Assembly: GCA_964484385.1 (NCBI GenBank)
Contig: CAZAFV010000002.1
Coordinates: 38,480-102,479 of the forward strand
Direction of reading: 5' to 3'
Source: Poriferisodalis sp964484385
GTDB lineage: Bacteria; Actinomycetota; Acidimicrobiia; Acidimicrobiales; Poriferisodalaceae
DNA: 64,000 bases
The notes under the pieces are model-generated. The model saw only the letters and a list, made by a program, of their open reading frames with translations. It did not search any database and was not told the DNA's origin. Both the position numbers and the translations under genes were made by a program. How positions within the stretch are numbered: position 1 is the first letter of the stretch; each line of letters begins with the position of its first letter. This document shows positions 19,316-25,239 of this stretch, one piece after another.

Positions 19316-20387
19316 CGCCTCCGCCCGTCAGCTCCGCCTCTGAGGGTGCGGCATCGGGTGGGCCGTCTGCATGGGGCAGGGCTGTGCCTGATCCGATCAA
19401 ACGGAACAGCACTGCCATGCGGGCGGCCACGCCGTGCGACACCTGCTGGGTGACCAGCACCCGGCTGGCGGCCAAGTCCTCGAACACTGCGCCTGCGATC
19501 TCGATGCCGCGGTTCATCGGCCCGGGGTGGGTGATGACCGCATCGGAGCGCAGGCGCTGGGCGCGTTCGGCGGTGAGGCCGTAGCGGGCCACGTACTCGG
19601 GCACCGACCCGATCAGGCCGTCCGCCATGCGCTCGCGCTGGCAGCGCAGCAGCCCCACCACATCGAGCTCGTCGAGCACGTCGTCAAGACTGTGCGAGAT
19701 CTCGACGCGCTTGGCTGCGTCGGCCGGGAGCCAGCAGTCGATCCAGTCACGCGGCTGCGCCGGCAGCAGCGTGGGCGGTGCGACCAGCACGATGCTGGCG
19801 CCGAGCGCCGTGTAGGCCTCGATGTCGCTGCGGGCGACGCGGCTGTGGACAATGTCGCCGACGATGCCGATCCGGAGCCCTGCCAGCGTGGGTTCATCGG
19901 CGGCCTCGGCGCCCGGCTGGCCGTCGGCCATCGGGCTGAAGTGGCGCCACAGCGTGTAGGCGTCCTGCAGGCCCTGGGTGGGGTGAGCGTGCCAGCCGTC
20001 GCCACCGTTGAGGATCGACACGCCATCGTCGGCCCAGCGGGCGATCTGGGCAGGCACACCGGCGCTGCGATGGCGCACTACGGCGGCATGGATGCCCATG
20101 GCCTGGACGGTCTCGAAGGTGTCGCGCAGCGATTCGCCCTTCGCGAGCGACGATGAGGCCGCGGAGAAGTTGAGCACGTCGGCTGACAGCCGCTTGGCGG
20201 CGGTCTCGAAGGCCAGCCGGGTGCGGGTGGATTCCTCGAAGAACAGCGTGGCCACGGTGCGACCCCGCAGGGCGGGCACCCGAGGGATCGGCCGGCGGCC
20301 CACCTCGACGAAGCGGTCGGTGAGCGACAGCAGCTCGGAGATGCCCTCGGTGCCGAGCTCGCCCAGGGTCAGCAGGTGCCCGCTCAC
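19308..20387 (-). CDS. pyrB: Aspartate carbamoyltransferase catalytic subunit
   Basis: Joins carbamoyl phosphate and aspartate. The carbamoyl-phosphate site FFEESTRTRLAFETAA, the HPTQGLQDAYT loop and the aspartate-binding HPGPMNRGIEI are intact, so it should be active. The conserved VRHPSSG-type segment reads VRHRSAG. GTG 20387, preceded by GGGGGAG at 8 nt spacing from its GGAG, was chosen because the longer frame overlaps pyrR. The protein has 359 residues with an acidic/Gly tail that overlaps pyrC by 8 nt. With the non-catalytic PyrC homologue immediately downstream, a PyrB-PyrC' complex is plausible. The start lies in a direct repeat of the pyrR 3' end. Confidence 0.94.
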   Translation of the reverse strand: MSGHLLTLGELGTEGISELLSLTDRFVEVGRRPIPRVPALRGRTVATLFFEESTRTRLAFETAAKRLSADVLNFSAASSSLAKGESLRDTFETVQAMGIHAAVVRHRSAGVPAQIARWADDGVSILNGGDGWHAHPTQGLQDAYTLWRHFSPMADGQPGAEAADEPTLAGLRIGIVGDIVHSRVARSDIEAYTALGASIVLVAPPTLLPAQPRDWIDCWLPADAAKRVEISHSLDDVLDELDVVGLLRCQRERMADGLIGSVPEYVARYGLTAERAQRLRSDAVITHPGPMNRGIEIAGAVFEDLAASRVLVTQQVSHGVAARMAVLFRLIGSGTALPHADGPPDAAPSEAELTGGGGV

Positions 20388-20481
20388 TTGCGCATCTCCC
20401 CCAGCAGCACCCGCGCTTGTCGTGGGCGTGCTGCTTCGGCTGCGGCGCGCCCGCTCACTTGCGCATCTCCCCCAGCAGCAC
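20378..20481. repeat. 33-bp direct repeat spanning the pyrR end and the pyrB start
   Basis: The 33 bases at 20449-20481 (last codons and stop of pyrR) recur exactly at 20378-20410, a period of 71 nt. The second copy supplies the GGGGGAG ribosome site and GTG start of pyrB. In either copy pyrR stop and pyrB start would overlap as GTGA, so an ancestral 4-base overlap appears to have been separated by duplication. Confidence 0.85.
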
Positions 20482-21021
20482 GCCCTCGAGCGTGACGTCC
20501 ACCATCTCGTCGCGGCTGGTGGGCAGGTTCTTGCCGACGAAGTCGGGGCGGATGGGCAGCTCGAGGTGACCGCGGTCGATGACCACGGCGAGCTGCACCG
20601 CACGGGGCCGCCCGAAGTCGTTCAGGGCATCGAGCGCTGCACGGATGGTGCGGCCGGTGTAGAGCACGTCGTCGACCAGCACCACCGTCATGCCGTCGAG
20701 GTCGAAGGGGATGTCGGTGACGGCTTCGGCCATGACGGGGCGAAGGCCGATGTCGTCGCGGTGCATCGCCACGTCGAGCGTGCCGAAGGGCACGTCGGTG
20801 CCGTCGATCTCGAACAGCAGGCGCACGATCCGCAGGGCGATCTGCACGCCGCCGGTCTGCAGGCCCACCACGAGGACGTTGTCGAGACCCTCGTTCCGCT
20901 CGATGATCTCGTGGCTCACACGGGTGAGTGCCCGGTGGACGCCGCTGGAATCGAGAATGGTGGTCCGGGCAACGAAAACGCCCCCGTAGGGGGGCGTCAT
21001 GCGTCGCTCGCGGTCTGCCAC
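20455..21021 (-). CDS. pyrR: Bifunctional pyr operon regulator/uracil phosphoribosyltransferase
   Basis: RNA-binding regulator of pyrimidine genes with uracil phosphoribosyltransferase activity. The PRPP-binding loop is VVLVDDVLYTGRTIRAALDA; other family segments are VGLQTGGVQIA and VIDRGHLELPIRPDFVGKN. The length is 188 residues. GTG 21021 has AGGAAGGA 7 nt upstream; an internal ATG 21 nt later is possible. It heads the pyr operon, and its leader contains a consensus PyrR-binding loop next to the ribosome site, so it probably represses its own translation, and that of coupled genes, when UMP is high. Confidence 0.95.
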   Translation of the reverse strand: MADRERRMTPPYGGVFVARTTILDSSGVHRALTRVSHEIIERNEGLDNVLVVGLQTGGVQIALRIVRLLFEIDGTDVPFGTLDVAMHRDDIGLRPVMAEAVTDIPFDLDGMTVVLVDDVLYTGRTIRAALDALNDFGRPRAVQLAVVIDRGHLELPIRPDFVGKNLPTSRDEMVDVTLEGVLLGEMRK

Positions 21022-21028
21022 GCGCAGG

Positions 21029-21036
21029 TCCTTCCT
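21029..21036 (-). promoter_or_regulatory. pyrR ribosome binding site (AGGAAGGA)
   Basis: AGGAAGGA on the minus strand lies 7 nt before the GTG start and 6 nt after the PyrR-binding stem-loop, so protein bound to the loop could block ribosome entry. Confidence 0.6.
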
Positions 21037-21042
21037 GTCCGT

Positions 21043-21062
21043 ACGAGCCTCACCGGACCCGC
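21043..21062 (-). promoter_or_regulatory. PyrR-binding RNA loop in the pyr operon leader
   Basis: The minus-strand RNA segment GGUCCGGUGAGGCU (21059-21046) matches 13 of 14 positions of the Bacillus PyrR-binding consensus ARUCCNGNGAGGYU. It sits in a hairpin with arms GCGGG and CUCGU (one or two G-U pairs) closing a UCCGGUGAGG loop. An alternative pairing GUCCG/CGGAC extends toward the ribosome site. No terminator is seen between it and pyrR, so control is more likely at translation, as reported for mycobacterial PyrR. Confidence 0.7.
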
Positions 21063-21079
21063 TTCACGGTCAGAACCGC

Positions 21080-21085
21080 ACCCTA
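21080..21085 (-). promoter_or_regulatory. -10 hexamer (TAGGGT) of the pyr operon promoter
   Basis: TAGGGT on the minus strand lies about 18 nt before the PyrR-binding hairpin and about 59 nt before the pyrR start, giving a leader just long enough to carry the hairpin and ribosome site. No convincing -35 box was found. Confidence 0.45.
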
Positions 21086-21200
21086 GCGCGGGCCTCCGGC
21101 AACCCGGTGCGCAATTCCGTGTCCAGCAGGGATCCGGCTCAATGATGCAGTCATGTGCTCAGTTGCGCATTTGCGTGCCTTGTTATCCCCATGTGCATGC

Positions 21201-21206
21201 TAGCTT
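21201..21206 (+). promoter_or_regulatory. -10 hexamer (TAGCTT, extended TGC) for leaderless vapB mRNA
   Basis: TGCTAGCTT ends 6 nt before the antitoxin ATG at 21213, with no ribosome site between. TTGTTA lies upstream at about 15-nt spacing. It diverges from the pyr operon promoter. Confidence 0.5.
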
Positions 21207-21212
21207 ACGCCC

Positions 21213-21443
21213 ATGCGTACGACTATCGAGTTCGACGAGGACGCCGCCCGGGCGCTGGCACGTCTGCGCCAGGACACCGGCATGGGCGTTTCCGAGGCCG
21301 TTAACCACCTCGTGCGGCGGGGGCTTGCAGCTTCATCGGATGCCCGGCCCTTCAGCCAGCGGACTCATCCGCTCGGCATCCAAGTCGACGTCAGCAACGT
21401 AGCCGAGGCCATCGACGTGCTCGAAGGCTCGCGCGCGAGGTAG
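21213..21443 (+). CDS. Ribbon-helix-helix antitoxin (VapB-type)
   Basis: 76-residue antitoxin. The N-terminal strand MRTTIEFDEDA followed by helices ALARLRQDTGMGVSEAVNHLVRRGL is the ribbon-helix-helix DNA-binding pattern of VapB antitoxins. The C-terminal half (PLGIQVDVSNVAEAIDVLEG) would bind and block the toxin. The stop is 6 nt before the PIN-domain toxin start. Like other antitoxins it probably represses its own promoter together with the toxin. The mRNA appears leaderless. It lies at the pyrR edge of the accessory island. Confidence 0.82.
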   Translation: MRTTIEFDEDAARALARLRQDTGMGVSEAVNHLVRRGLAASSDARPFSQRTHPLGIQVDVSNVAEAIDVLEGSRAR

Positions 21444-21449
21444 CTGCCG

Positions 21450-21881
21450 GTGCTCATCGACGCCAACGTCCTGCTGTACGCGGTCGACGAACGGAGTCCG
21501 TTCCACGACGCAACGCGGACGTGGCTCGAAGGCGCGCTGAACGGGCCGCGCCGGGTCGGGCTTCCGTGGCAGTCCCTGACCAGCTTCCTGCGGATCGTCA
21601 CGAACCCGCGGGCAGTGCCGAACCCGCTCGGGCCCGCCGAGGCGTGGGCGTTCGTCGACGACTGGCTGGGCGCTCCCAGCGCTTGGATTCCCGAACCCGG
21701 CCGTGGGCACCGGACCATCCTCGGGCGTCTGGTGCGAGACCTGCATCTCAGCGCCAACCTGATTCCCGACGCTGCGCTCGCGGCGCTGTGCATCGAGCAC
21801 GGCCTGGCCATCGTCTCAGCCGACTCCGATTTCGCCCGTTTCGCCGAACTGCGCTGGATCAACCCGACATCGAGTGCGTGA
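21450..21881 (+). CDS. PIN-domain ribonuclease toxin (VapC-type)
   Basis: 143-residue PIN-domain protein, expected to cleave RNA when freed from the antitoxin. The acidic metal-binding residues are visible: Asp4 in LIDANVLLYAVD, the central IPDAALAALCIEHGLAIVS, and SADSDFARF near the C-terminus. It starts at GTG 21450, 6 nt after the antitoxin gene, so the two are co-translated. It resembles the mycobacterial VapC subgroup that starts MLIDANVLLYAV. The target RNA is unknown. Confidence 0.85.
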   Translation: MLIDANVLLYAVDERSPFHDATRTWLEGALNGPRRVGLPWQSLTSFLRIVTNPRAVPNPLGPAEAWAFVDDWLGAPSAWIPEPGRGHRTILGRLVRDLHLSANLIPDAALAALCIEHGLAIVSADSDFARFAELRWINPTSSA

Positions 21882-21961
21882 CGCTGGACCAGAGGGACTC
21901 GGCGCATCGCGAACCCTCACCGGCAAGCCACTGCACATCGTGCCGAACGAGCAGCATTCGC

Positions 21962-22333
21962 TCACGTGCAGGTGGGCAGGGTTGTTCCAGCTAGGTCGGC
22001 TACGTCGAGCGCTGCGAGGCTGAGCGCGTGACGGCCGTGTGCCGGGGCGAGGCCTCGCAGCACCACCGGCGACCAGTCCAGCGACACGTCGGCTTGGACG
22101 GCGTCACCGCGCAGGCAGACCGCGCAGGTCGGGGCGGCGCAGCCCGGCGACGGCACGCAGCGGTTGGTGGCGTCGTTGCCGACGGCGCACGAGTCGAGCG
22201 TGCTGATCGCGACGCGGCGGGCCTCATCGGCGGCCTGATGCCGCAGACCCATGACCTGCGCCGTGTCAGCAGCCGCGGCGCTGAACAGCGCGCACATCGC
22301 AGCTAACGCCAGCGCGACGAAGGGCGTGCTCAT
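21962..22333 (-). CDS. Small exported protein of the Tad locus (TadE/G- or pseudopilin-like)
   Basis: 123 residues: an N-terminal hydrophobic helix (FVALALAAMCALFSAAAA), then a helical segment AQVMGLRHQAADEARRVA, then a Cys-rich part (CAVGND, CVPSPGCAAPTCAVC). This architecture is that of small TadE-like or pseudopilin proteins encoded at the end of actinobacterial Tad loci. No exact family was recognised. It is the last gene of the minus-strand Tad cluster. The ATG overlaps the stop of a possible 23-residue peptide upstream. Its start lacks a clear ribosome site, consistent with coupling. Confidence 0.55.
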   Translation of the reverse strand: MSTPFVALALAAMCALFSAAAADTAQVMGLRHQAADEARRVAISTLDSCAVGNDATNRCVPSPGCAAPTCAVCLRGDAVQADVSLDWSPVVLRGLAPAHGRHALSLAALDVADLAGTTLPTCT

Positions 22334-22401
22334 GCCGCTCGCCCGCCGTCGAATGCCGGGGCATCGAGCCGGGCGGTGGCGGCGCTGCGTGTCGTGCTCA
22401 T
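22330..22401 (-). CDS. Possible 23-residue coupling peptide
   Basis: A short frame (starts MSTTRSAATARLDAPAF, ends GGRAA) fills the gap between two Tad-locus genes. Its ATG begins 2 nt after the upstream stop and its stop overlaps the next start as ATGA. This tight fit suggests translation for coupling, but no homologue was recognised and it may be chance in GC-rich DNA. Confidence 0.25.
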   Translation of the reverse strand: MSTTRSAATARLDAPAFDGGRAA

Positions 22402-22403
22402 CG

Positions 22404-22820
22404 CTAGCGGGTGGGCGTGGGCAGAACCGGCACGGCGACGCGGGTGCTGACCACGTCGCTGAACAGGGGCGAGACGGCCAGCGCGCAGGTCACGTCGACC
22501 GTCACGGCGGCAGGTGCGGTATTGGCGGGAAGACGGTGGACGACGGCGGTGACGTTGTAGCGCTGATCGGCTATGTCGCAATCGGCGATGGCCGCGGCGC
22601 CGACGACGCGCTCGGCGATGCCCGCGGCGTGCCGGTCGATCTCGGCTTTGGTGGTGGCGGCCGGTGGTGATGCGAGCGCGCTGGCCGCGTAGTGCGCCGC
22701 TTCGACGCTGGCTGCCCGGATCGACCCCGACGCACGAGTGGCGTCGCCCGAGTAGTCCACCAGCCAGATGCCGAACACCAGCACCGCTGCTGCGCTCACC
22801 ATGCCGATGGCCTCATCCAT
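22404..22820 (-). CDS. TadE-like membrane-anchored pilus assembly protein
   Basis: 138 residues. It begins MDEAIGMVSAAAVLVFGIWLVDYSGDATRA, a single membrane helix directly after a short acidic start, as in TadE/TadF-like pseudopilins. It continues with an amphipathic stretch (GSIRAASVEAAHYAASALAS) and a beta-rich exported domain with two Cys. It follows the paralogous-looking gene at 22854 by 34 nt, with AAGAGG 7 nt before the ATG. Inferred to be a minor pilin or assembly subunit of the Tad system. Confidence 0.6.
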   Translation of the reverse strand: MDEAIGMVSAAAVLVFGIWLVDYSGDATRASGSIRAASVEAAHYAASALASPPAATTKAEIDRHAAGIAERVVGAAAIADCDIADQRYNVTAVVHRLPANTAPAAVTVDVTCALAVSPLFSDVVSTRVAVPVLPTPTR

Positions 22821-22853
22821 GGCCGGGCCTCTTCCAAGCGAACGACGCTGGAT

Positions 22854-23270
22854 TCAGCACGGCGGCGCCACCGGTGCCCACAGCGCGGCTCCCTCGGCAG
22901 ACGGCGGGCGGCGGCACGCCACGCCAAGCGCCTCGCCGTGGCCGAGCCAGCCGCGGGAGGACAACCGCACCGACACGATGACCGAACACGTCGAATCGGC
23001 GTGCACCTCGACGGCAGTGGGCTGGACCGCGGCGAGCTGCTCGGCGCGGTCCACCGCCACTCTGGCCGCCGTGGCCGCGGCGTCGACTGGGAGATCTGCT
23101 TCGGTGCAATCCCAGGTCGGCGGCACCAGATCGATGACTGCGATGGCCGCGGCGTCGGCCGCCCCCTGCGCCGCGGCAGCGCCGACCTGGCGGTCGAACA
23201 GCGAGATCACCAGCGCCATGAACACCACCAGCACGCTGAACAAGCGCAGAATCGAGAGCGAGCTGTCCAC
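22854..23270 (-). CDS. TadE/TadG-like exported protein of the Tad locus
   Basis: 138 residues starting GTG. The N-terminal helix SILRLFSVLVVFMALVISLFDRQVG precedes AAAAQGAADAAAIAVIDL, an Ala-rich helix like that in TadE/TadG and actinobacterial 'secretion-neighbourhood' proteins, where it follows the membrane helix. The exported part carries Cys pairs (WDC, TCSV, VAC, C-terminal PPC). It lies within the minus-strand Tad cluster. The function is inferred from context only. Confidence 0.55.
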   Translation of the reverse strand: MDSSLSILRLFSVLVVFMALVISLFDRQVGAAAAQGAADAAAIAVIDLVPPTWDCTEADLPVDAAATAARVAVDRAEQLAAVQPTAVEVHADSTCSVIVSVRLSSRGWLGHGEALGVACRRPPSAEGAALWAPVAPPC

Positions 23271-23367
23271 GGCTCATCAGCGATGGGCAGGCTGCATCGC
23301 ACAGCGAGTGGCTACCTGAGCGAGGTACATGGCGAAGCGCAACGCCGAGACCGGCTGTCTCCGACCG

Positions 23368-23640
23368 TCATGCGCACGGCGGTGTGTTGCCAGCGGTCCA
23401 TGTACCGCCTACGGCAGCGCAGAGTTCCGCAGTCGTGATCTTGGACTTGTCGACGGTCGTGCTCGTCTGCGGAGCATTTCTTCCGAGGGTGGTCCACATG
23501 ACCGTCACCACCAGCACTGAGGCGGCGACGGCGGCGGCAATGAAGATCAGCTTGGTGACTGGTGAATCCATGTGTTTGCTCCTTGCCCGCTCCTGCGGGC
23601 GCTCGAGATCGTTGGGATCGGACGGGGACGTCTGGCTCAC
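23368..23640 (-). CDS. Small single-span membrane protein of the Tad locus (possible Flp-like pilin)
   Basis: 90 residues. A polar N-terminus (about 24 residues) leads to KLIFIAAAVAASVLVVTVMW, a single membrane helix. A short exported tail ends ELCAAVGGTWTAGNTPPCA, with a CxxxGGTW...PPC pattern. The start GTG overlaps the tadC stop (GTGA), so it is co-translated. Size and position match the Flp pilin slot of Tad loci, but the Flp processing motif (Gly before a hydrophobic run with Glu5/Tyr6) is not evident. A start at the internal Met24 is also possible. Confidence 0.5.
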   Translation of the reverse strand: MSQTSPSDPNDLERPQERARSKHMDSPVTKLIFIAAAVAASVLVVTVMWTTLGRNAPQTSTTVDKSKITTAELCAAVGGTWTAGNTPPCA

Positions 23641-24404
23641 ACCGTCGGCAGGGTCATGACGACGGTCACCATGACGACGGCCGAGGCCACCACCGCAAGC
23701 AGCGATGCGGACGCGCCTACCGAACGGGCGAGGCGGTCGATGGACTCGCGGCGGCGGTCGTCCATCGCTCGCACCACACGGTCCAGGACTCGATCGAGCA
23801 ACTCGGAGGCCGCAGCGCCCGAGCGCTCGGCCGCATCCACTGTGCGCAACAGCGATGCCGTCGGCGAATCGCCGAGCTGCGCTGCCACGGCAGCCAGCGG
23901 GTCGCGCCCGCCGAGCACCGCTGCATTGACCGCGCCAGCCGCGGGCGCGAATGCGGGATCGGTGACGCGCTCGGCCGCGTCAAGCACCGCCACGCTGATC
24001 GGGTGACCGGCCGCCACGAAGAGACGGATGCGACGCAACCACAGCAGCACCGTCTCATCGGCGCGGCGTCGGTGGCCAGCCAGCACCGCAGCGGTCATCA
24101 AGCCAGGCACGGCCCACGCCGCCACCACGGCAGCCAGCAGCGACCACGCCAGAGCCGTCGCGGGCGAGGCACCCTCGCCCGACGCCAGCCGGCCGGCAGC
24201 GACAAAGCCCACGCCGATGGTGCAGACGGCCACGATCACGGCGAGGCTCGCCAGCCGGGCCGGACTCCAGCCCAACGCCGTCAGCCTGCGGCGGTTCCGG
24301 CGACGGCGCTCGCTCGAAGCCAGCAACCCGATTGCCGCACACGCGCCGGTGCCAGCCATCAACCACATGCCGAGCGCACCCATCGGCGGCCAAGGAAGGC
24401 TCAT
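23637..24404 (-). CDS. tadC: Tad-type inner-membrane platform protein TadC
   Basis: 255-residue GspF-type (type II secretion F) membrane protein forming the pilus assembly platform with TadB. Membrane segments lie near the N-terminus (MGALGMWLMAGTGACAAIGLL), at LAVIVAVCTIGVGFVAAG and LAWSLLAAVVAAWAVPGLM, and at the C-terminus (SLLAVVASAVVMVTVVMTL). The cytoplasmic F domain has RRIRLFVAAGHPISVAVLDAAERV and a GDSPTASLLRTVDAAERSG stretch typical of the family. ATG 24404 was chosen; the longer frame start lies in the intergenic gap. It follows tadB by 61 nt. Confidence 0.78.
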   Translation of the reverse strand: MSLPWPPMGALGMWLMAGTGACAAIGLLASSERRRRNRRRLTALGWSPARLASLAVIVAVCTIGVGFVAAGRLASGEGASPATALAWSLLAAVVAAWAVPGLMTAAVLAGHRRRADETVLLWLRRIRLFVAAGHPISVAVLDAAERVTDPAFAPAAGAVNAAVLGGRDPLAAVAAQLGDSPTASLLRTVDAAERSGAAASELLDRVLDRVVRAMDDRRRESIDRLARSVGASASLLAVVASAVVMVTVVMTLPTV

Positions 24405-24465
24405 TGGCGCTGCTCCCACTCGAAGCTGAACGGGCCGGCGCTGATCGCCGGGCGCCTCGGAACGC

Positions 24466-25239
24466 TCACCGGAGCATCTCCCAGGCGGCACTCAGGGGCC
24501 GGGCGCTGATGGCCACTGCGACCACGGTCGCGGCCAGACCGACACGCTGTCCCTGCGTTCCCGACAGCCATGCCCACGCATCGGGGCTGACCAGCGCGCT
24601 GCCGAGGGCGACGGCGGCACCGAGGGCGGCTGCGAGCCCCAGCTGGGGCAAGTTGGCGGCGACATGACGGTGAAAGTGGCGCGCCGTGGACGCGGCCTCG
24701 GCGGCCTCGGATTCGAGCACGCCCAGAATCGGCACCCACTGGCCACCGCTGGCTGCGGCGACCGCCACGACATCAGCCAGCCAAGCGGCGAGCGGGCCGT
24801 CAGCGCCAGCCGCGAACTGTTGTGCCGCCGCCTCGACACCTGCGTTGCGACACTCATCGACAAGTTTGGCCGCGGTCTGGGCGATCGGCCCGGTGGCCAG
24901 CGGCGCGGCGGTTTCGAGTGCGTCCACCACCGTGCGTGAGACCTGAGCCTGATTGGCCAGGATCGCTGCGAATTGGGCCACCGACTCTGCCGCATTGACG
25001 CGTTGGCGGCTGAGGACAATGCACGCAGCGCACCACGCGCCAATGCCGACCACCGCGCCAGCGAGGCCGGCCGCCGTCGGTCCGAACGCCAGCCCAGCGA
25101 CAAATGCGACGGTGCCGGTGACGAGCAACGGCCAGCGGGGCGACTCATCGCCGCGCCCCCTGTTGCCTCGTCGGGCGCCGATGAGCGGCCACAGCGCGGC
25201 CGCGCAACCCGCCATACCGATCGCCGCGAGTTTCAGCAC
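24466..25239 (-). CDS. tadB: Tad-type inner-membrane platform protein TadB
   Basis: 257-residue GspF-domain membrane protein, partner of TadC. It has an N-terminal membrane helix pair (LAAIGMAGCAAALWPLIG; VAFVAGLAFGPTAAGLAGAVVG), a cytoplasmic domain (ESVAQFAAILANQAQVSRTVVDALETAAPLA in parts), and C-terminal helices (LGLAAALGAAVALGSALV; VGLAATVVAVAISA). GTG 25239 overlaps the tadA stop and has GAGGAGA upstream; the longer frame is a shadow of tadA. Gene order tadA-tadB-tadC is the canonical one. Confidence 0.78.
   Translation of the reverse strand: MLKLAAIGMAGCAAALWPLIGARRGNRGRGDESPRWPLLVTGTVAFVAGLAFGPTAAGLAGAVVGIGAWCAACIVLSRQRVNAAESVAQFAAILANQAQVSRTVVDALETAAPLATGPIAQTAAKLVDECRNAGVEAAAQQFAAGADGPLAAWLADVVAVAAASGGQWVPILGVLESEAAEAASTARHFHRHVAANLPQLGLAAALGAAVALGSALVSPDAWAWLSGTQGQRVGLAATVVAVAISARPLSAAWEMLR

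Noticed and set aside
21882..21961. Rho-independent terminator between vapC and the Tad cluster end
   Set aside because: No stem-loop with a T tract was found on either strand.
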